Assembly: GCF_014197265.1 (NCBI RefSeq)
Contig: NZ_JACIFH010000001.1
Coordinates: 2,480,001-2,544,000 of the forward strand
DNA: 64,000 bases
Direction: 5' to 3'
Origin: Microbacterium invictum
GTDB taxonomy: Bacteria; Actinomycetota; Actinomycetes; Actinomycetales; Microbacteriaceae
Part shown: piece after piece, positions 17,352 through 25,648 of the stretch
Position numbering within the stretch: the stretch's first letter is position 1
Layout: each line of letters starts with the position of its first letter
The notes under the pieces: generated by a model
Seen by the model: the letters and a program-made list of their open reading frames with translations, nothing else
Told to the model about the DNA's origin: nothing
The model's database searches: none
Program-made: the position numbers and the translations under genes

Positions 17352-18338
17352 CTACGGCCGCCCGCCACCACCCGGCCCGCCTCCGCCATCGGGCGCGCCG
17401 CCGGCCGCAGGCGTCGTGGTGGTGTCGACGCGCACGACCAGGGAGGCCGCATACCCGGCATCCACCCCGCCGGTGACCGTCGCCATCTGCAGCACCCCGC
17501 CGTCCTCGCCGAAGACGTTGTCCGACGTCAGCGTGATCTGCGAGAGGTTCCGCGCCGAACCGTCGTAGCCCGAGCCTGCGTACACATCACTGAGCATCGC
17601 TTCGGGGAAGGCCAGCTGCGACGTGGCGATCGCGCGCGTCGAGTCGGTGATATCGGCCGCGCTCGGATAGACCTCGAAGTGGATGTGCGTCCAGCGGCCC
17701 GTGTAGCAGCCGGGGACGATCGAGGTGAAGGTCACCTGTCCGTTCGCATCGGCGACCTGCACGCCCCGCAGATACGTCTCGTTCTCGACGCCGCTCGAGT
17801 ACATCGAGTACCGGCCCTGGGCGTCGCAGTGCCAGGCGTAGACGGCGACGCCCTGGAACGCGGCGTCGCCGTTGGCCATGTCGGTCACCCGCAGAGTGAA
17901 CGTCAACGGCACCCCGCCGGCGGTCGCGCCGCCGCCGAGACTCGACCGGATGTCGCCGCGCACGATGCCGGACTGCTCGAGCACGTCGGGTCCGTTCGAC
18001 CCGTCGCCCGGGTAGGGCCCGGCGGTCTCATCGGGAATCTCGCCGGCGGGCAGCTCTGTCACGGTCGTGGGGGTGGGGGTCGGGGTCGGTGCGGGTGTCG
18101 CGCTCGGTGACGCGGATACCGTGGGCGAAGGCGTCGACGATGCCTTGGGCGTGCAGGCGGCCAACGCCGCCGCCCCGGCGCCGATGCCGACCAGGCTGAG
18201 GATGCCGCGGCGGCTCACCAGCGTGCGCAGATCGAAGGCGGCGCCCTGATCGACGACTTCCTCGTCGACGCGATCGAGAAGGCGGCCCTCGTAGGCCGGT
18301 CCGTCCGGCGTCTGCTCGGGCTCGGGGATCCGGGTCAT
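17352..18338 (-). CDS. Exported intradiol ring-cleavage dioxygenase-like Tat lipoprotein
   Basis: 328 residues. The N-terminus has a twin-arginine SRRGIL (42-47), a hydrophobic stretch and a lipobox LAAC with C62, so the protein should be folded in the cytoplasm, exported by Tat and lipid-anchored. A Pro/Thr/Ser linker (about 64-95) leads to the intradiol dioxygenase domain. The four iron ligands are visible as Y177 (CDAQGRYSMY), Y212, H218 and H220 (PGCYTGRWTHIHF). The family cleaves catechols with iron(III). Its C-terminal tail is glycine-rich. Start ATG 18338 has a GAGGAG site. It is convergent with TetR (3 bp apart). Confidence 0.9.
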   Translation of the reverse strand: MTRIPEPEQTPDGPAYEGRLLDRVDEEVVDQGAAFDLRTLVSRRGILSLVGIGAGAAALAACTPKASSTPSPTVSASPSATPAPTPTPTPTTVTELPAGEIPDETAGPYPGDGSNGPDVLEQSGIVRGDIRSSLGGGATAGGVPLTFTLRVTDMANGDAAFQGVAVYAWHCDAQGRYSMYSSGVENETYLRGVQVADANGQVTFTSIVPGCYTGRWTHIHFEVYPSAADITDSTRAIATSQLAFPEAMLSDVYAGSGYDGSARNLSQITLTSDNVFGEDGGVLQMATVTGGVDAGYAASLVVRVDTTTTPAAGGAPDGGGGPGGGGRP

Positions 18339-18488
18339 GGGCGCTCCTCAGTCTCGGGGGACTTCCACTGTGCCGAACAAGTGCGTGCATCCACACGGTT
18401 CCGGCTATGGATTCGCGATGAGTCGTGCCCGGCGTCGGTCGGGATGACCACCGCGGCGGCGGCGTGCCGACGTGACTATTCTGATCGG

Positions 18489-20681
18489 ATGCCCTCACTC
18501 GGCGACATCGTCGCACCGCGCCGCATGGGAGTGGATTTCCGCTGGCTGCTCGCGTCGTCGTGGACCAGCAACGTCGGTGACGGCATCGCCCTGGCGGCCG
18601 CTCCCCTGCTGATCGCGTCGATGACCTCATCGCCCGTCCTGGTGGCGTCGGGGGCGATCCTGCAGTTCCTGCCGTGGCTGCTGTTCGGCCTGCACGCCGG
18701 CGCCGTGGCCGACCGCTTCGACCGGCGACGCATCATGATGCTCGCCAACGGCGCCCGCGCGGTCGTGGTGGCGGCACTCATCGTCTTCCTCGTCACGGGC
18801 GTCGCGAACATCGGGATCGTGCTCGCGGTCGCGTTCCTCTACGGCTGCGCAGAAGTGTTCGTCGACACAGCCGGCAGCGCCATGCTGCCGATGATCGTGA
18901 AGCCCGTCGACCTGGGCACCGGAAACGCGCGGCTGCAGGCCGGATTCCTGGTCGCCAACCAGTTCGCCGGCCCGCCGCTGGGCGCCTTCCTGTTCGCGCT
19001 GGGCAGCGCGTGGCCGTTCCTCGTGCAGGGCCTGTGCGTCGCGTTGGCCATCGTGCTGATCTCGCGGCTGACCCTGCCCATCGCACCCCCGGCGGCCCCG
19101 GCACCGCGCAAGCCGGTGCACACCGACATCGGCGAGGGCCTGCAGTGGTTGTGGCGCAATCCGCCGGTGCGCACCCTCGTGCTCATCATCCTGTGCTTCA
19201 ACATCACGTGGGCAGCTCCCTGGGGCGTGCTGGTGCTGTACGCGACCGAGCACCTCGGCATGGGACCGGTCGGCTTCGGCGCGCTCACCACGGCCTCGGC
19301 CCTGGGCGGCATGCTGGCGGTGCTGATCTTCGGCCGGCTGCAGCAGCGCGTGTCGTTCGCCACGCTCATGCGCGTATGCCTGTCGGCCGAGGTGGTCATG
19401 CACCTCTCGTTCGCCCTGACGACCACCGGGTGGGTGGCGCTGGTGATCATGTTCGGGTTCGGGCTCTACGCGTTCGTGTGGGGGACGATATCGACGACGG
19501 TGCGCCAGCGCCTGGTGCCGCAAGCGCTGCAGGGCCGGGTGGCATCGGTGAACATGGTCGGCGTATTCGGCGGGATGGTGATCGGCCAGGCGCTGGGCGG
19601 CGTCATCGCACAGACGTGGGGACTGACCGCGCCGTGGTGGTTCGCGTTCGCCGGCTCGGCGCTGACCCTCGCGCTCGTGTGGCGGCCCATCTCGCACATC
19701 GTGAACGCGCCACCGGCGATGGATAATGGACCGGTGACGGACGCCCCTGACTCGCTGCCCGGCTGGACCCACGTCTACTCCGGGAAGGTCCGCGACCTGT
19801 ACCGTCCGGCCGACCCTGAGGCCCCCGCCGACCGCATGCTCGTCGTCGCCAGCGACCGGGTCAGCGCGTTCGACTTCGTGCTCGAGCCCGCGATTCCCGA
19901 CAAGGGCACCCTGCTGACCACTCTCAGCCTGTGGTGGTTCGACCAGCTCTCCGGCGGCGACGGCGGCCGCCGCATCCCCAACCACCTGGCCGCGTCGCAC
20001 GAGCTGACGCTCGGAGACGACGGCATCCCGAACACCGCCGACGACCTCCGGTCGTTGATTCCGGATGCCGTGGCCGGACGCGCGATGCTCGTGCGGGCCC
20101 TCGACATGCAGCCGATCGAATGCGTCGTGCGCGGCTATCTCACCGGCTCGGGATGGGTCGAGTACCAGGACTCCGGCACCGTGTGCGGCATCGCCCTGCC
20201 GGCCGGGCTCGCGAACGGCGATCGACTGCCCGAGCCGATCTTCACCCCCGCGTTCAAGGCGCCGCTGGGTGAGCACGACGAGAACATCTCCTACGAGCGG
20301 ACCGTCGAGCTCGTCGGCGCCGACGTCGCCGCGCAGTTGCGCGACACCTCGCTCGAGATCTACACCCGTGCGGCCCGCATCGCCGAGGCGAAGGGCCTCA
20401 TCCTCGCCGACACCAAATTCGAGTTCGGCCTCGACGAGGCCGGCACCCTGACCCTCGCCGACGAAGTGCTCACGAGCGACTCGTCGCGGTACTGGGATGC
20501 CGAAGCGTGGCGCACCGGGACGACTCCATCCGCGCGCATGGCGAGCTTCGACAAGCAGCGCGTGCGCGACTGGCTCGCCGCGAACTGGGACAAGCAGGGC
20601 ACTCCGCCCGCACTGCCCGGCGCGGTGGTCGCTCAGACCACCGCGAAGTACCGCGAGCTGCTGCAGCGCCTCACCGCCTGA
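18489..20681 (+). CDS. MFS transporter reading in frame into SAICAR synthase (apparent MFS-PurC fusion)
   Basis: One uninterrupted frame of 730 residues. Residues 1-400 are an MFS_3/EntS-like exporter with about 12 membrane helices (VGDGIALAAAPLLIASMT, GAVADRFDRRRIMM). There is no stop after the last helix: it runs through a 15-residue link into a complete PurC domain from about residue 416. The ATG at 18489 follows a TATTCT box by 6 nt, giving a leaderless start. Either the fusion is real, with PurC tethered to the inner membrane face, or the transporter simply uses the purC stop while purC is also made separately from 19734. Misassembly is unlikely because both domains are intact in the same frame. 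Confidence 0.75.
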   Translation: MPSLGDIVAPRRMGVDFRWLLASSWTSNVGDGIALAAAPLLIASMTSSPVLVASGAILQFLPWLLFGLHAGAVADRFDRRRIMMLANGARAVVVAALIVFLVTGVANIGIVLAVAFLYGCAEVFVDTAGSAMLPMIVKPVDLGTGNARLQAGFLVANQFAGPPLGAFLFALGSAWPFLVQGLCVALAIVLISRLTLPIAPPAAPAPRKPVHTDIGEGLQWLWRNPPVRTLVLIILCFNITWAAPWGVLVLYATEHLGMGPVGFGALTTASALGGMLAVLIFGRLQQRVSFATLMRVCLSAEVVMHLSFALTTTGWVALVIMFGFGLYAFVWGTISTTVRQRLVPQALQGRVASVNMVGVFGGMVIGQALGGVIAQTWGLTAPWWFAFAGSALTLALVWRPISHIVNAPPAMDNGPVTDAPDSLPGWTHVYSGKVRDLYRPADPEAPADRMLVVASDRVSAFDFVLEPAIPDKGTLLTTLSLWWFDQLSGGDGGRRIPNHLAASHELTLGDDGIPNTADDLRSLIPDAVAGRAMLVRALDMQPIECVVRGYLTGSGWVEYQDSGTVCGIALPAGLANGDRLPEPIFTPAFKAPLGEHDENISYERTVELVGADVAAQLRDTSLEIYTRAARIAEAKGLILADTKFEFGLDEAGTLTLADEVLTSDSSRYWDAEAWRTGTTPSARMASFDKQRVRDWLAANWDKQGTPPALPGAVVAQTTAKYRELLQRLTA
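19722..19727 (+). promoter_or_regulatory. Candidate internal -10 box for a separate leaderless purC transcript
   Basis: GATAAT, 5 of 6 matches to the sigma-70 -10 consensus, lies inside the end of the transporter frame exactly 6 nt before the in-frame GTG at 19734. This is the same spacing as at other leaderless genes in the window. No convincing -35 is seen. Confidence 0.5.
19734..20681 (+). CDS. purC: Phosphoribosylaminoimidazole-succinocarboxamide synthase (SAICAR synthase)
   Basis: 315 residues from the internal GTG. It joins CAIR and aspartate with ATP in purine synthesis. Family signatures are YSGKVRDLY near the N-terminus, VVASDRVSAFDFVL, ECVVRGYLTGSGW and ILADTKFEFGLDE (SAICAR synthetase signature 2). 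It has the longer eukaryote/actinobacterial-type length of about 300 residues. A GATAAT box 6 nt upstream suggests separate leaderless expression. The same frame continues upstream into an MFS transporter without a stop, described separately. Confidence 0.93.
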   Translation: MTDAPDSLPGWTHVYSGKVRDLYRPADPEAPADRMLVVASDRVSAFDFVLEPAIPDKGTLLTTLSLWWFDQLSGGDGGRRIPNHLAASHELTLGDDGIPNTADDLRSLIPDAVAGRAMLVRALDMQPIECVVRGYLTGSGWVEYQDSGTVCGIALPAGLANGDRLPEPIFTPAFKAPLGEHDENISYERTVELVGADVAAQLRDTSLEIYTRAARIAEAKGLILADTKFEFGLDEAGTLTLADEVLTSDSSRYWDAEAWRTGTTPSARMASFDKQRVRDWLAANWDKQGTPPALPGAVVAQTTAKYRELLQRLTA

Positions 20682-20830
20682 ACCGCGTTCGCGAGGCGGC
20701 GCCCGGCGCACTGCCGCCGGCGACCTCACGCGCGCCGCACGGGCTGACGGAATGCCCGAGTGGCATCCCCGGTTCTCAGCGTTCTCCCAGATATCGTGAC
20801 CTCAGCACACGACCCGTGAGGAGCACCCGC

Positions 20831-22177
20831 ATGCCCATCTGGACCCTTCACGGCGACGGCCGTCACATCGAGCGCGGCGCCGTCGTCAAGCCCGGCGAGC
20901 GCCTGAGCTGGCCGGGAACCATCGCGATCGGCGCACAGCACGTCGTCGCGATGTTCGGCGCCACCTTCCTCGTGCCGATCCTGACGGGGTTCCCGGTCTC
21001 GACGACCCTGCTGTTCTCGGGTCTGGGCACCATCCTGTTCCTGCTTCTGACCCGCAACCGGCTGCCCAGCTACCTCGGCTCGTCCTTCGCGTTCATCGCA
21101 CCGATCCTCGCCGCCGGCCCCGGCGGCGGTGCGCCGCTGCAGACCGGCGAGCAGATCTCGCAGGCACTGCTGGGCGTCTTCGTCGCCGGTGTGCTGCTGG
21201 CCGGCGTCGGCTTCCTCGTGCAGGCGACCGGCACGGGCTGGATCGAGAAGCTCATGCCGCCGGTCGTCTCGGGCGCCATCGTCGCCCTCATCGGCCTGAA
21301 CCTGGCCCCCGTTGCGTGGCAGAACTTCCAGGTCGACGCGCTCCTGGCCACGATCACCCTCGTCGCCTGCATCCTGTTCTCGGTGCTGTTCCGCGGATTC
21401 CTGGGCCGCGTCTCGATCTTCCTCGGCGTCTTCGTGGGCTACCTCGTGGCCATTCTCATGGGGAAGGTCGACTTCTCGGGCGTCGAGTCCGCCGCCTGGT
21501 TCGGTCTGCCCGAGTTCCATCTGCCGGCGTTCGGCGACCCGGTCGCGTGGGGCCTGCTGCCGATGTTCCTGCCGGTCGTGCTCGTGCTCATCGCCGAGAA
21601 CGTCGGCCACGTGCGCGGTGTCGCGACGATGACCGAAGACCCGTCGATCAACACGCACACCGGACGCGCCCTGGTCGCGGACGGTCTGGCCACCACCATC
21701 GCCGGCGCGTTCGGCGGTTCGGGAACCACCACCTACGGCGAGAACATCGGCGTCATGGCCGCGACGCGGGTGTACTCGACCGCGGCGTACTGGGTCGCCG
21801 GCGCGATCGCGATCCTGCTCGCGTTCTCGCCCAAGATCGGCGCCGTCATCTTCGCCCTCCCCGCCGGCGTGCTCGGCGGTGTCACCACCGCCCTGTACGG
21901 CTTGATCGGCGTCATCGGGATCAAGATCTGGGTCGACAACCAGGTCGACTTCTCGCGTCCGGTCAACCAGTACACGGTCGCCGTATCGTTCGTGATCGCC
22001 ATCGCAGGCTTCACCATGACGTTCGACCAGCTGCAGTTCGGCGGCATCGTGCTCGGCACCTTCGCCGCGCTGGCGATCTACCACGGCGGCAACGCGATCG
22101 CCCGCGCACGCAAGACGGGAGCCGACGACGGTGGCCCGATCGTGCCGATCGGACAGCTGGGCGGCGACCCGCAGTAG
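20831..22177 (+). CDS. NCS2-family uracil/xanthine permease
   Basis: 448 residues with about 12-14 membrane helices. NCS2 signatures include PSYLGSSFAFIAPILA, PVVLVLIAENVGHVRGV (the conserved helix-8 glutamate) and AGAFGGSGTTTYGENIGVM. It imports a nucleobase with protons; the GSGTTTYGENIG form leans towards the uracil (UraA-like) side rather than purines, but this is not decisive. The ATG at 20831 has a GAGGAG site. Lying 150 bp after purC, it is consistent with nucleotide metabolism. Confidence 0.9.
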   Translation: MPIWTLHGDGRHIERGAVVKPGERLSWPGTIAIGAQHVVAMFGATFLVPILTGFPVSTTLLFSGLGTILFLLLTRNRLPSYLGSSFAFIAPILAAGPGGGAPLQTGEQISQALLGVFVAGVLLAGVGFLVQATGTGWIEKLMPPVVSGAIVALIGLNLAPVAWQNFQVDALLATITLVACILFSVLFRGFLGRVSIFLGVFVGYLVAILMGKVDFSGVESAAWFGLPEFHLPAFGDPVAWGLLPMFLPVVLVLIAENVGHVRGVATMTEDPSINTHTGRALVADGLATTIAGAFGGSGTTTYGENIGVMAATRVYSTAAYWVAGAIAILLAFSPKIGAVIFALPAGVLGGVTTALYGLIGVIGIKIWVDNQVDFSRPVNQYTVAVSFVIAIAGFTMTFDQLQFGGIVLGTFAALAIYHGGNAIARARKTGADDGGPIVPIGQLGGDPQ

Positions 22178-22219
22178 GCGAATGCCGCGGACGCGTGACC
22201 CGGGACGGACACACGGCGC

Positions 22220-23233
22220 TCAGGCGGAGGCGCGGACCACCAGGGCGGTCTCGAGGATCGTCACATGCGGCGGCTGGCCGCCGCCCAGCAGCGCGAGCAG
22301 GGTGTCGGCCATCTGCTCCCCTTGAGCATGGGAGGGCTGGCGCATCGTCGTGAGCTGCGGGCTCACGCTCGTCGCCACCGGTGAGTCGTCGAAGCCGATG
22401 ATCGCCACGTCCTCGGGCACGCGGATCCCCGCGCGGCCGAGGACGGCCAGCGCGCCGCGCGCCATGAGGTCGCTCGCCACGAACACGGCGTCGAACGGCC
22501 GGCCCGAGTCGATGATGCGCTGCATGGCGCGTCCACCGGCATCCGCGGTGAAGTTGCCGTCCTCGATGGGCCCTTCGGCAAGACCGGCCGCAGCCAGCGC
22601 CTCGCGGTACCCGTCGAGCCGGTCGACGCCCGCGGGCATCGTCAGCGGTCCCGTGATCGTCGCGATGTGCTCGTGCCCCTTGCGTACGAGGTACTCGGTC
22701 GCCGCACGTGCGCCGGCGAGGTTGTCGACGTCGACGTAGTAGTCGCGCTCACGCTCGCGCACCGGGCGGCCACCGTAGACGACCGGGACTGCGGCGGCGA
22801 TGCGGTCGATGAACGTGTCGCTCGTGTGGTGCGACACGATGATCGCCCCGTCGACGGCTCCGCTGCGCACATACGCCGTCGTCTTGTCCTGGGGGTCGTC
22901 GCTGGCGATGATCAGGTTGAGCACGTACTCCGAGCGACTCAGGCGCGCGTTGATGCCCGACACGACCGCCGCGAAGAACGGATCACCGAAGAACCGGGTC
23001 GTGTCTTCGGGCACCACGAGCGCGATCGCCATCGTGGCCCGGCTGGCCAGCGACCGCGCCGCGCGGTTGGGAACATAGTTCAGCTCGGCGATGGCGCGCT
23101 GCACCGCCTCGAGTGCGGCGGGGCTCACCGCGGTCGACCCGTTCACGACGCGCGACACCGTCGAGCGTGAGACTCCGGCGACGGCGGCGACCTCTTCGAT
23201 GGTGGCCGTCGCCCGCGTGCTTTCGATCGTCAC
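22220..23233 (-). CDS. cebR: LacI-family repressor of the beta-glucoside operon (CebR-like)
   Basis: 337 residues: a LacI helix-turn-helix (about 10-60, ATIEEVAAVAGVSRSTVSRV) and a periplasmic-binding-protein-like sugar domain with VDGAIIVSHH, DVDNLAGARAATEYL and VAIIGFDDSPVA. The GTG start at 23233 has an AGGGAGCGGC site just upstream. It is the last gene of the operon, 8 bp after the GH1 gene. Streptomyces CebR binds the 14-bp palindrome TGGGAGCGCTCCCA; near-identical copies flank the promoter of this operon, so the assignment rests on both gene order and operators. The inducer would then be cellobiose. Confidence 0.82.
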   Translation of the reverse strand: MTIESTRATATIEEVAAVAGVSRSTVSRVVNGSTAVSPAALEAVQRAIAELNYVPNRAARSLASRATMAIALVVPEDTTRFFGDPFFAAVVSGINARLSRSEYVLNLIIASDDPQDKTTAYVRSGAVDGAIIVSHHTSDTFIDRIAAAVPVVYGGRPVRERERDYYVDVDNLAGARAATEYLVRKGHEHIATITGPLTMPAGVDRLDGYREALAAAGLAEGPIEDGNFTADAGGRAMQRIIDSGRPFDAVFVASDLMARGALAVLGRAGIRVPEDVAIIGFDDSPVATSVSPQLTTMRQPSHAQGEQMADTLLALLGGGQPPHVTILETALVVRASA

Positions 23234-23241
23234 GCCGCTCC

Positions 23242-24702
23242 CTACCTCTTCGCTGCGAGCACGTCGATCGCCCGGTCGGCGATGATCTGACGATAGTCCA
23301 GCGCGCTGTCCTTCAACGCGCGCTCCTGGGTGTCGTAGTCCACCCACACGATGCCGAACCGCTTCTCGTACCCCCACGCCCATTCGAAGTTGTCGAGCAG
23401 CGACCAGTAGAAGTAGCCGCGCACGTCGACTCCGGCGTCGGCGGCATCGATGATCGCCTCCAGATGCGTCCGCAAGAACGCGGTGCGCTCGGTGTCGTGC
23501 ACGCGCACGACACCATCCTCGACGACCGGTTCGTCGTCGTACGCGGCGCCGTTCTCGGTGACGTACAGCGCGGTCCCCACCGGCTGCGCGTACTCGGTCC
23601 ACACCCGCTCGAGCAGCGTGGTCAGCCCGCCAGGATCGACTTCCCAGTTCATGACGGTGCGCTCAAGGCCCCGCTCGTGCCAATGGATGCCGGTGTGCGA
23701 CGGGTACGGCGACTCCGCCCTCCGCGATGTGGGTGCATCGCCGGGTGCCGGCGCGTTCGGGTCGGGCTGGCCGCCCACGAACTCGCCGTGGTAGTAGTTG
23801 ACGCCCAGCACGTCCAGGGGCTGTGCGATGGCGGCGAGATCACCGTCGTGCACAGCGGCTTCCAGGGCGTCGATGGCCCCGGCATCCACCGCCCGGATGT
23901 CTTCGATCGCGTCGGCCGGATACTCGCCCCGGAAGACCGGGTCGAGGAACCACCGGTTGAACTGCCCGTCGATGCGGCGCGCGGCGTCGACATCTGCCGG
24001 CGACTCCGGGTCGACCGGCTCCGCCACCGTCAGGTTCAAGGTGATGCCCAGGTCGAGCGACGCGTCGCGGGCGCGCAGCTCGCGCACGACCTGGCCGTGG
24101 CCCAGCAGCAGGTGGTGCGCGGCCAGCACGCCGTCTCTCACGCTGTACCGGCCGGGCGCGTGGATGCCCGCGGTGTAGCTGAGGAACGACGAGCACCAGG
24201 GCTCGTTGAGGGTGGTCCAGTCGGTGATCCGGTCGCCGAGCGCATCGTGCAGATCGAGGGCGTACTCGGTGAACCGATCGCTCGTCTCGCGCACCGTCCA
24301 GCCGCCGAGCTCTTCCAGCGCCTGCGGCAGATCCCAGTGGTAGAGCGTGAGCCAGGGGCGGATGCCGGCATCGCGAAGCTCGTCCACGAGGCGCTTGTAG
24401 AAGTCGACGCCCTTCGGGTTGACCGCGCCGCCGCCGGGCCGCACCCGCGCCCACGACACCGAGAACCGGTACGTGTCCAGGCCCATGTCCTTCATGAGCG
24501 CGACGTCGTCGCGGTAGCGGTGGTAGTGGTCGCACGCGACGTCGCCGTTGTCGGCGTTGATGACCGCCCCGGGCACGCGGCTGAACTCATCCCAGATCGA
24601 GGCCGTGCGGCCGTCTTCGAACGCGGCGCCTTCGATCTGGTACGCGGCCGTGGCCGCGCCGAAGCGGAACCCCGGAGGGAACGCGCGCGGAGTGAACGTC
24701 AT
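23242..24702 (-). CDS. bglC: GH1 beta-glucosidase
   Basis: 486 residues, a standard-length GH1 barrel. The acid/base glutamate is E167 in TLNEPW and the nucleophile E383 in YVTENGA; the N-terminal signature FRFGAATAAYQIEG is also present. No signal peptide is seen, so it cleaves imported cellobiose or aryl-glucosides in the cytoplasm. It sits 31 bp after the second permease gene in a cebEFG-bglC-cebR-like operon, which supports cellobiose as the main substrate. Confidence 0.93.
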   Translation of the reverse strand: MTFTPRAFPPGFRFGAATAAYQIEGAAFEDGRTASIWDEFSRVPGAVINADNGDVACDHYHRYRDDVALMKDMGLDTYRFSVSWARVRPGGGAVNPKGVDFYKRLVDELRDAGIRPWLTLYHWDLPQALEELGGWTVRETSDRFTEYALDLHDALGDRITDWTTLNEPWCSSFLSYTAGIHAPGRYSVRDGVLAAHHLLLGHGQVVRELRARDASLDLGITLNLTVAEPVDPESPADVDAARRIDGQFNRWFLDPVFRGEYPADAIEDIRAVDAGAIDALEAAVHDGDLAAIAQPLDVLGVNYYHGEFVGGQPDPNAPAPGDAPTSRRAESPYPSHTGIHWHERGLERTVMNWEVDPGGLTTLLERVWTEYAQPVGTALYVTENGAAYDDEPVVEDGVVRVHDTERTAFLRTHLEAIIDAADAGVDVRGYFYWSLLDNFEWAWGYEKRFGIVWVDYDTQERALKDSALDYRQIIADRAIDVLAAKR

Positions 24703-24733
24703 GGAGCGAAGCCTTCCGTGAGCGGGTCGGGCC

Positions 24734-25648
24734 TCAGCCCTTCACCGCGCCTTGCATGATGCCGCTGACCAGCTGCTTGCCCGCGAAGATGAACAGCAGC
24801 AGCAGCGGGATGGTCGCCAGAACGACGCCGGCGAGCACGATCGAATAGTCGACGAAGTAGTTGGACTGCAGGAGCGACAGCGCGACGGGCAGCGTCGGGT
24901 TCTGCCGGTCGAGCACGATGAACGGCCAGAAGAAGTTGTTCCACGAGCCCACGAACGTGAACAGGAACAGCATCGCCGCGGCCGGGCGTGCCGCGGTGAC
25001 GCCGACCGTCCAGAACGTGCGGATCATCGAGGCGCCGTCCACGCGGGCGGCTTCGATGAGCTCGTCGGGCACCGACTGCCGCAGGTACTGGGTCATCCAG
25101 AACACGCCGAAGGCGCTCGTCAGCGCGGGGATGATGATCGCGCCGATCTGGCCGGTCCAGCCCAGCTCGCTGAACAGGATGTACAGCGGGACCACGCCCA
25201 GCTGCTGGGGCACGGCCATGGTGGCGACGACGAACACGAGCAGCGCGGGTCCGCCCAGGAACTTGAGCTTCGCGAATGCCCACCCGGCGAGGGTGGAGGT
25301 GATGACGACGGATGCCGCGATCAGGAACGAGCTGTAGATCGAGTTCCACAGTGCCGGCCAGAAGTTGACGGCCGGGTTGCCCACGACCGAGGACGCGTTG
25401 TCGAGGAAGTTCCCGCCGGGGATCCACGCGAACGGCTGGCGCAGTGTGGTGGCGTCGCCCGAGCCGATCACGAACGACCAGTACAGCGGGAAGACGGCCG
25501 AGATGAACACGACGGCGAGGGTCGCGTAGGCCCAGAATCCGGGGCGTGCGCCGCGGATGCGGATCGCCTTGGCTCCGCGACGCCGCTTGTCGGCGTTCGG
25601 GATGCTCTCCTGGACCACCGCGAGGGGCGTCGGTGTGCCGATGCTCAT
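24734..25648 (-). CDS. cebG: ABC sugar transporter permease (MalG/CebG type)
   Basis: 304 residues with six membrane helices. The EAA loop characteristic of CUT1 permeases is visible as ELIEAARVDGASMIRTFWTV. An N-terminal basic segment precedes helix 1. Its start overlaps the end of the first permease gene by 4 bp. It forms the transmembrane channel with the upstream permease. No ATPase gene is in the operon, so a shared MsiK-type ATPase encoded elsewhere is expected, as in other actinobacterial CUT1 systems. Confidence 0.88.
   Translation of the reverse strand: MSIGTPTPLAVVQESIPNADKRRRGAKAIRIRGARPGFWAYATLAVVFISAVFPLYWSFVIGSGDATTLRQPFAWIPGGNFLDNASSVVGNPAVNFWPALWNSIYSSFLIAASVVITSTLAGWAFAKLKFLGGPALLVFVVATMAVPQQLGVVPLYILFSELGWTGQIGAIIIPALTSAFGVFWMTQYLRQSVPDELIEAARVDGASMIRTFWTVGVTAARPAAAMLFLFTFVGSWNNFFWPFIVLDRQNPTLPVALSLLQSNYFVDYSIVLAGVVLATIPLLLLFIFAGKQLVSGIMQGAVKG

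Noticed and set aside
18627..20729. A 700-codon minus frame opposite the MFS-purC region
   Set aside because: Shadow of the plus-strand coding sequence; Arg/Gly/Glu-rich, no domain, no ribosome site.
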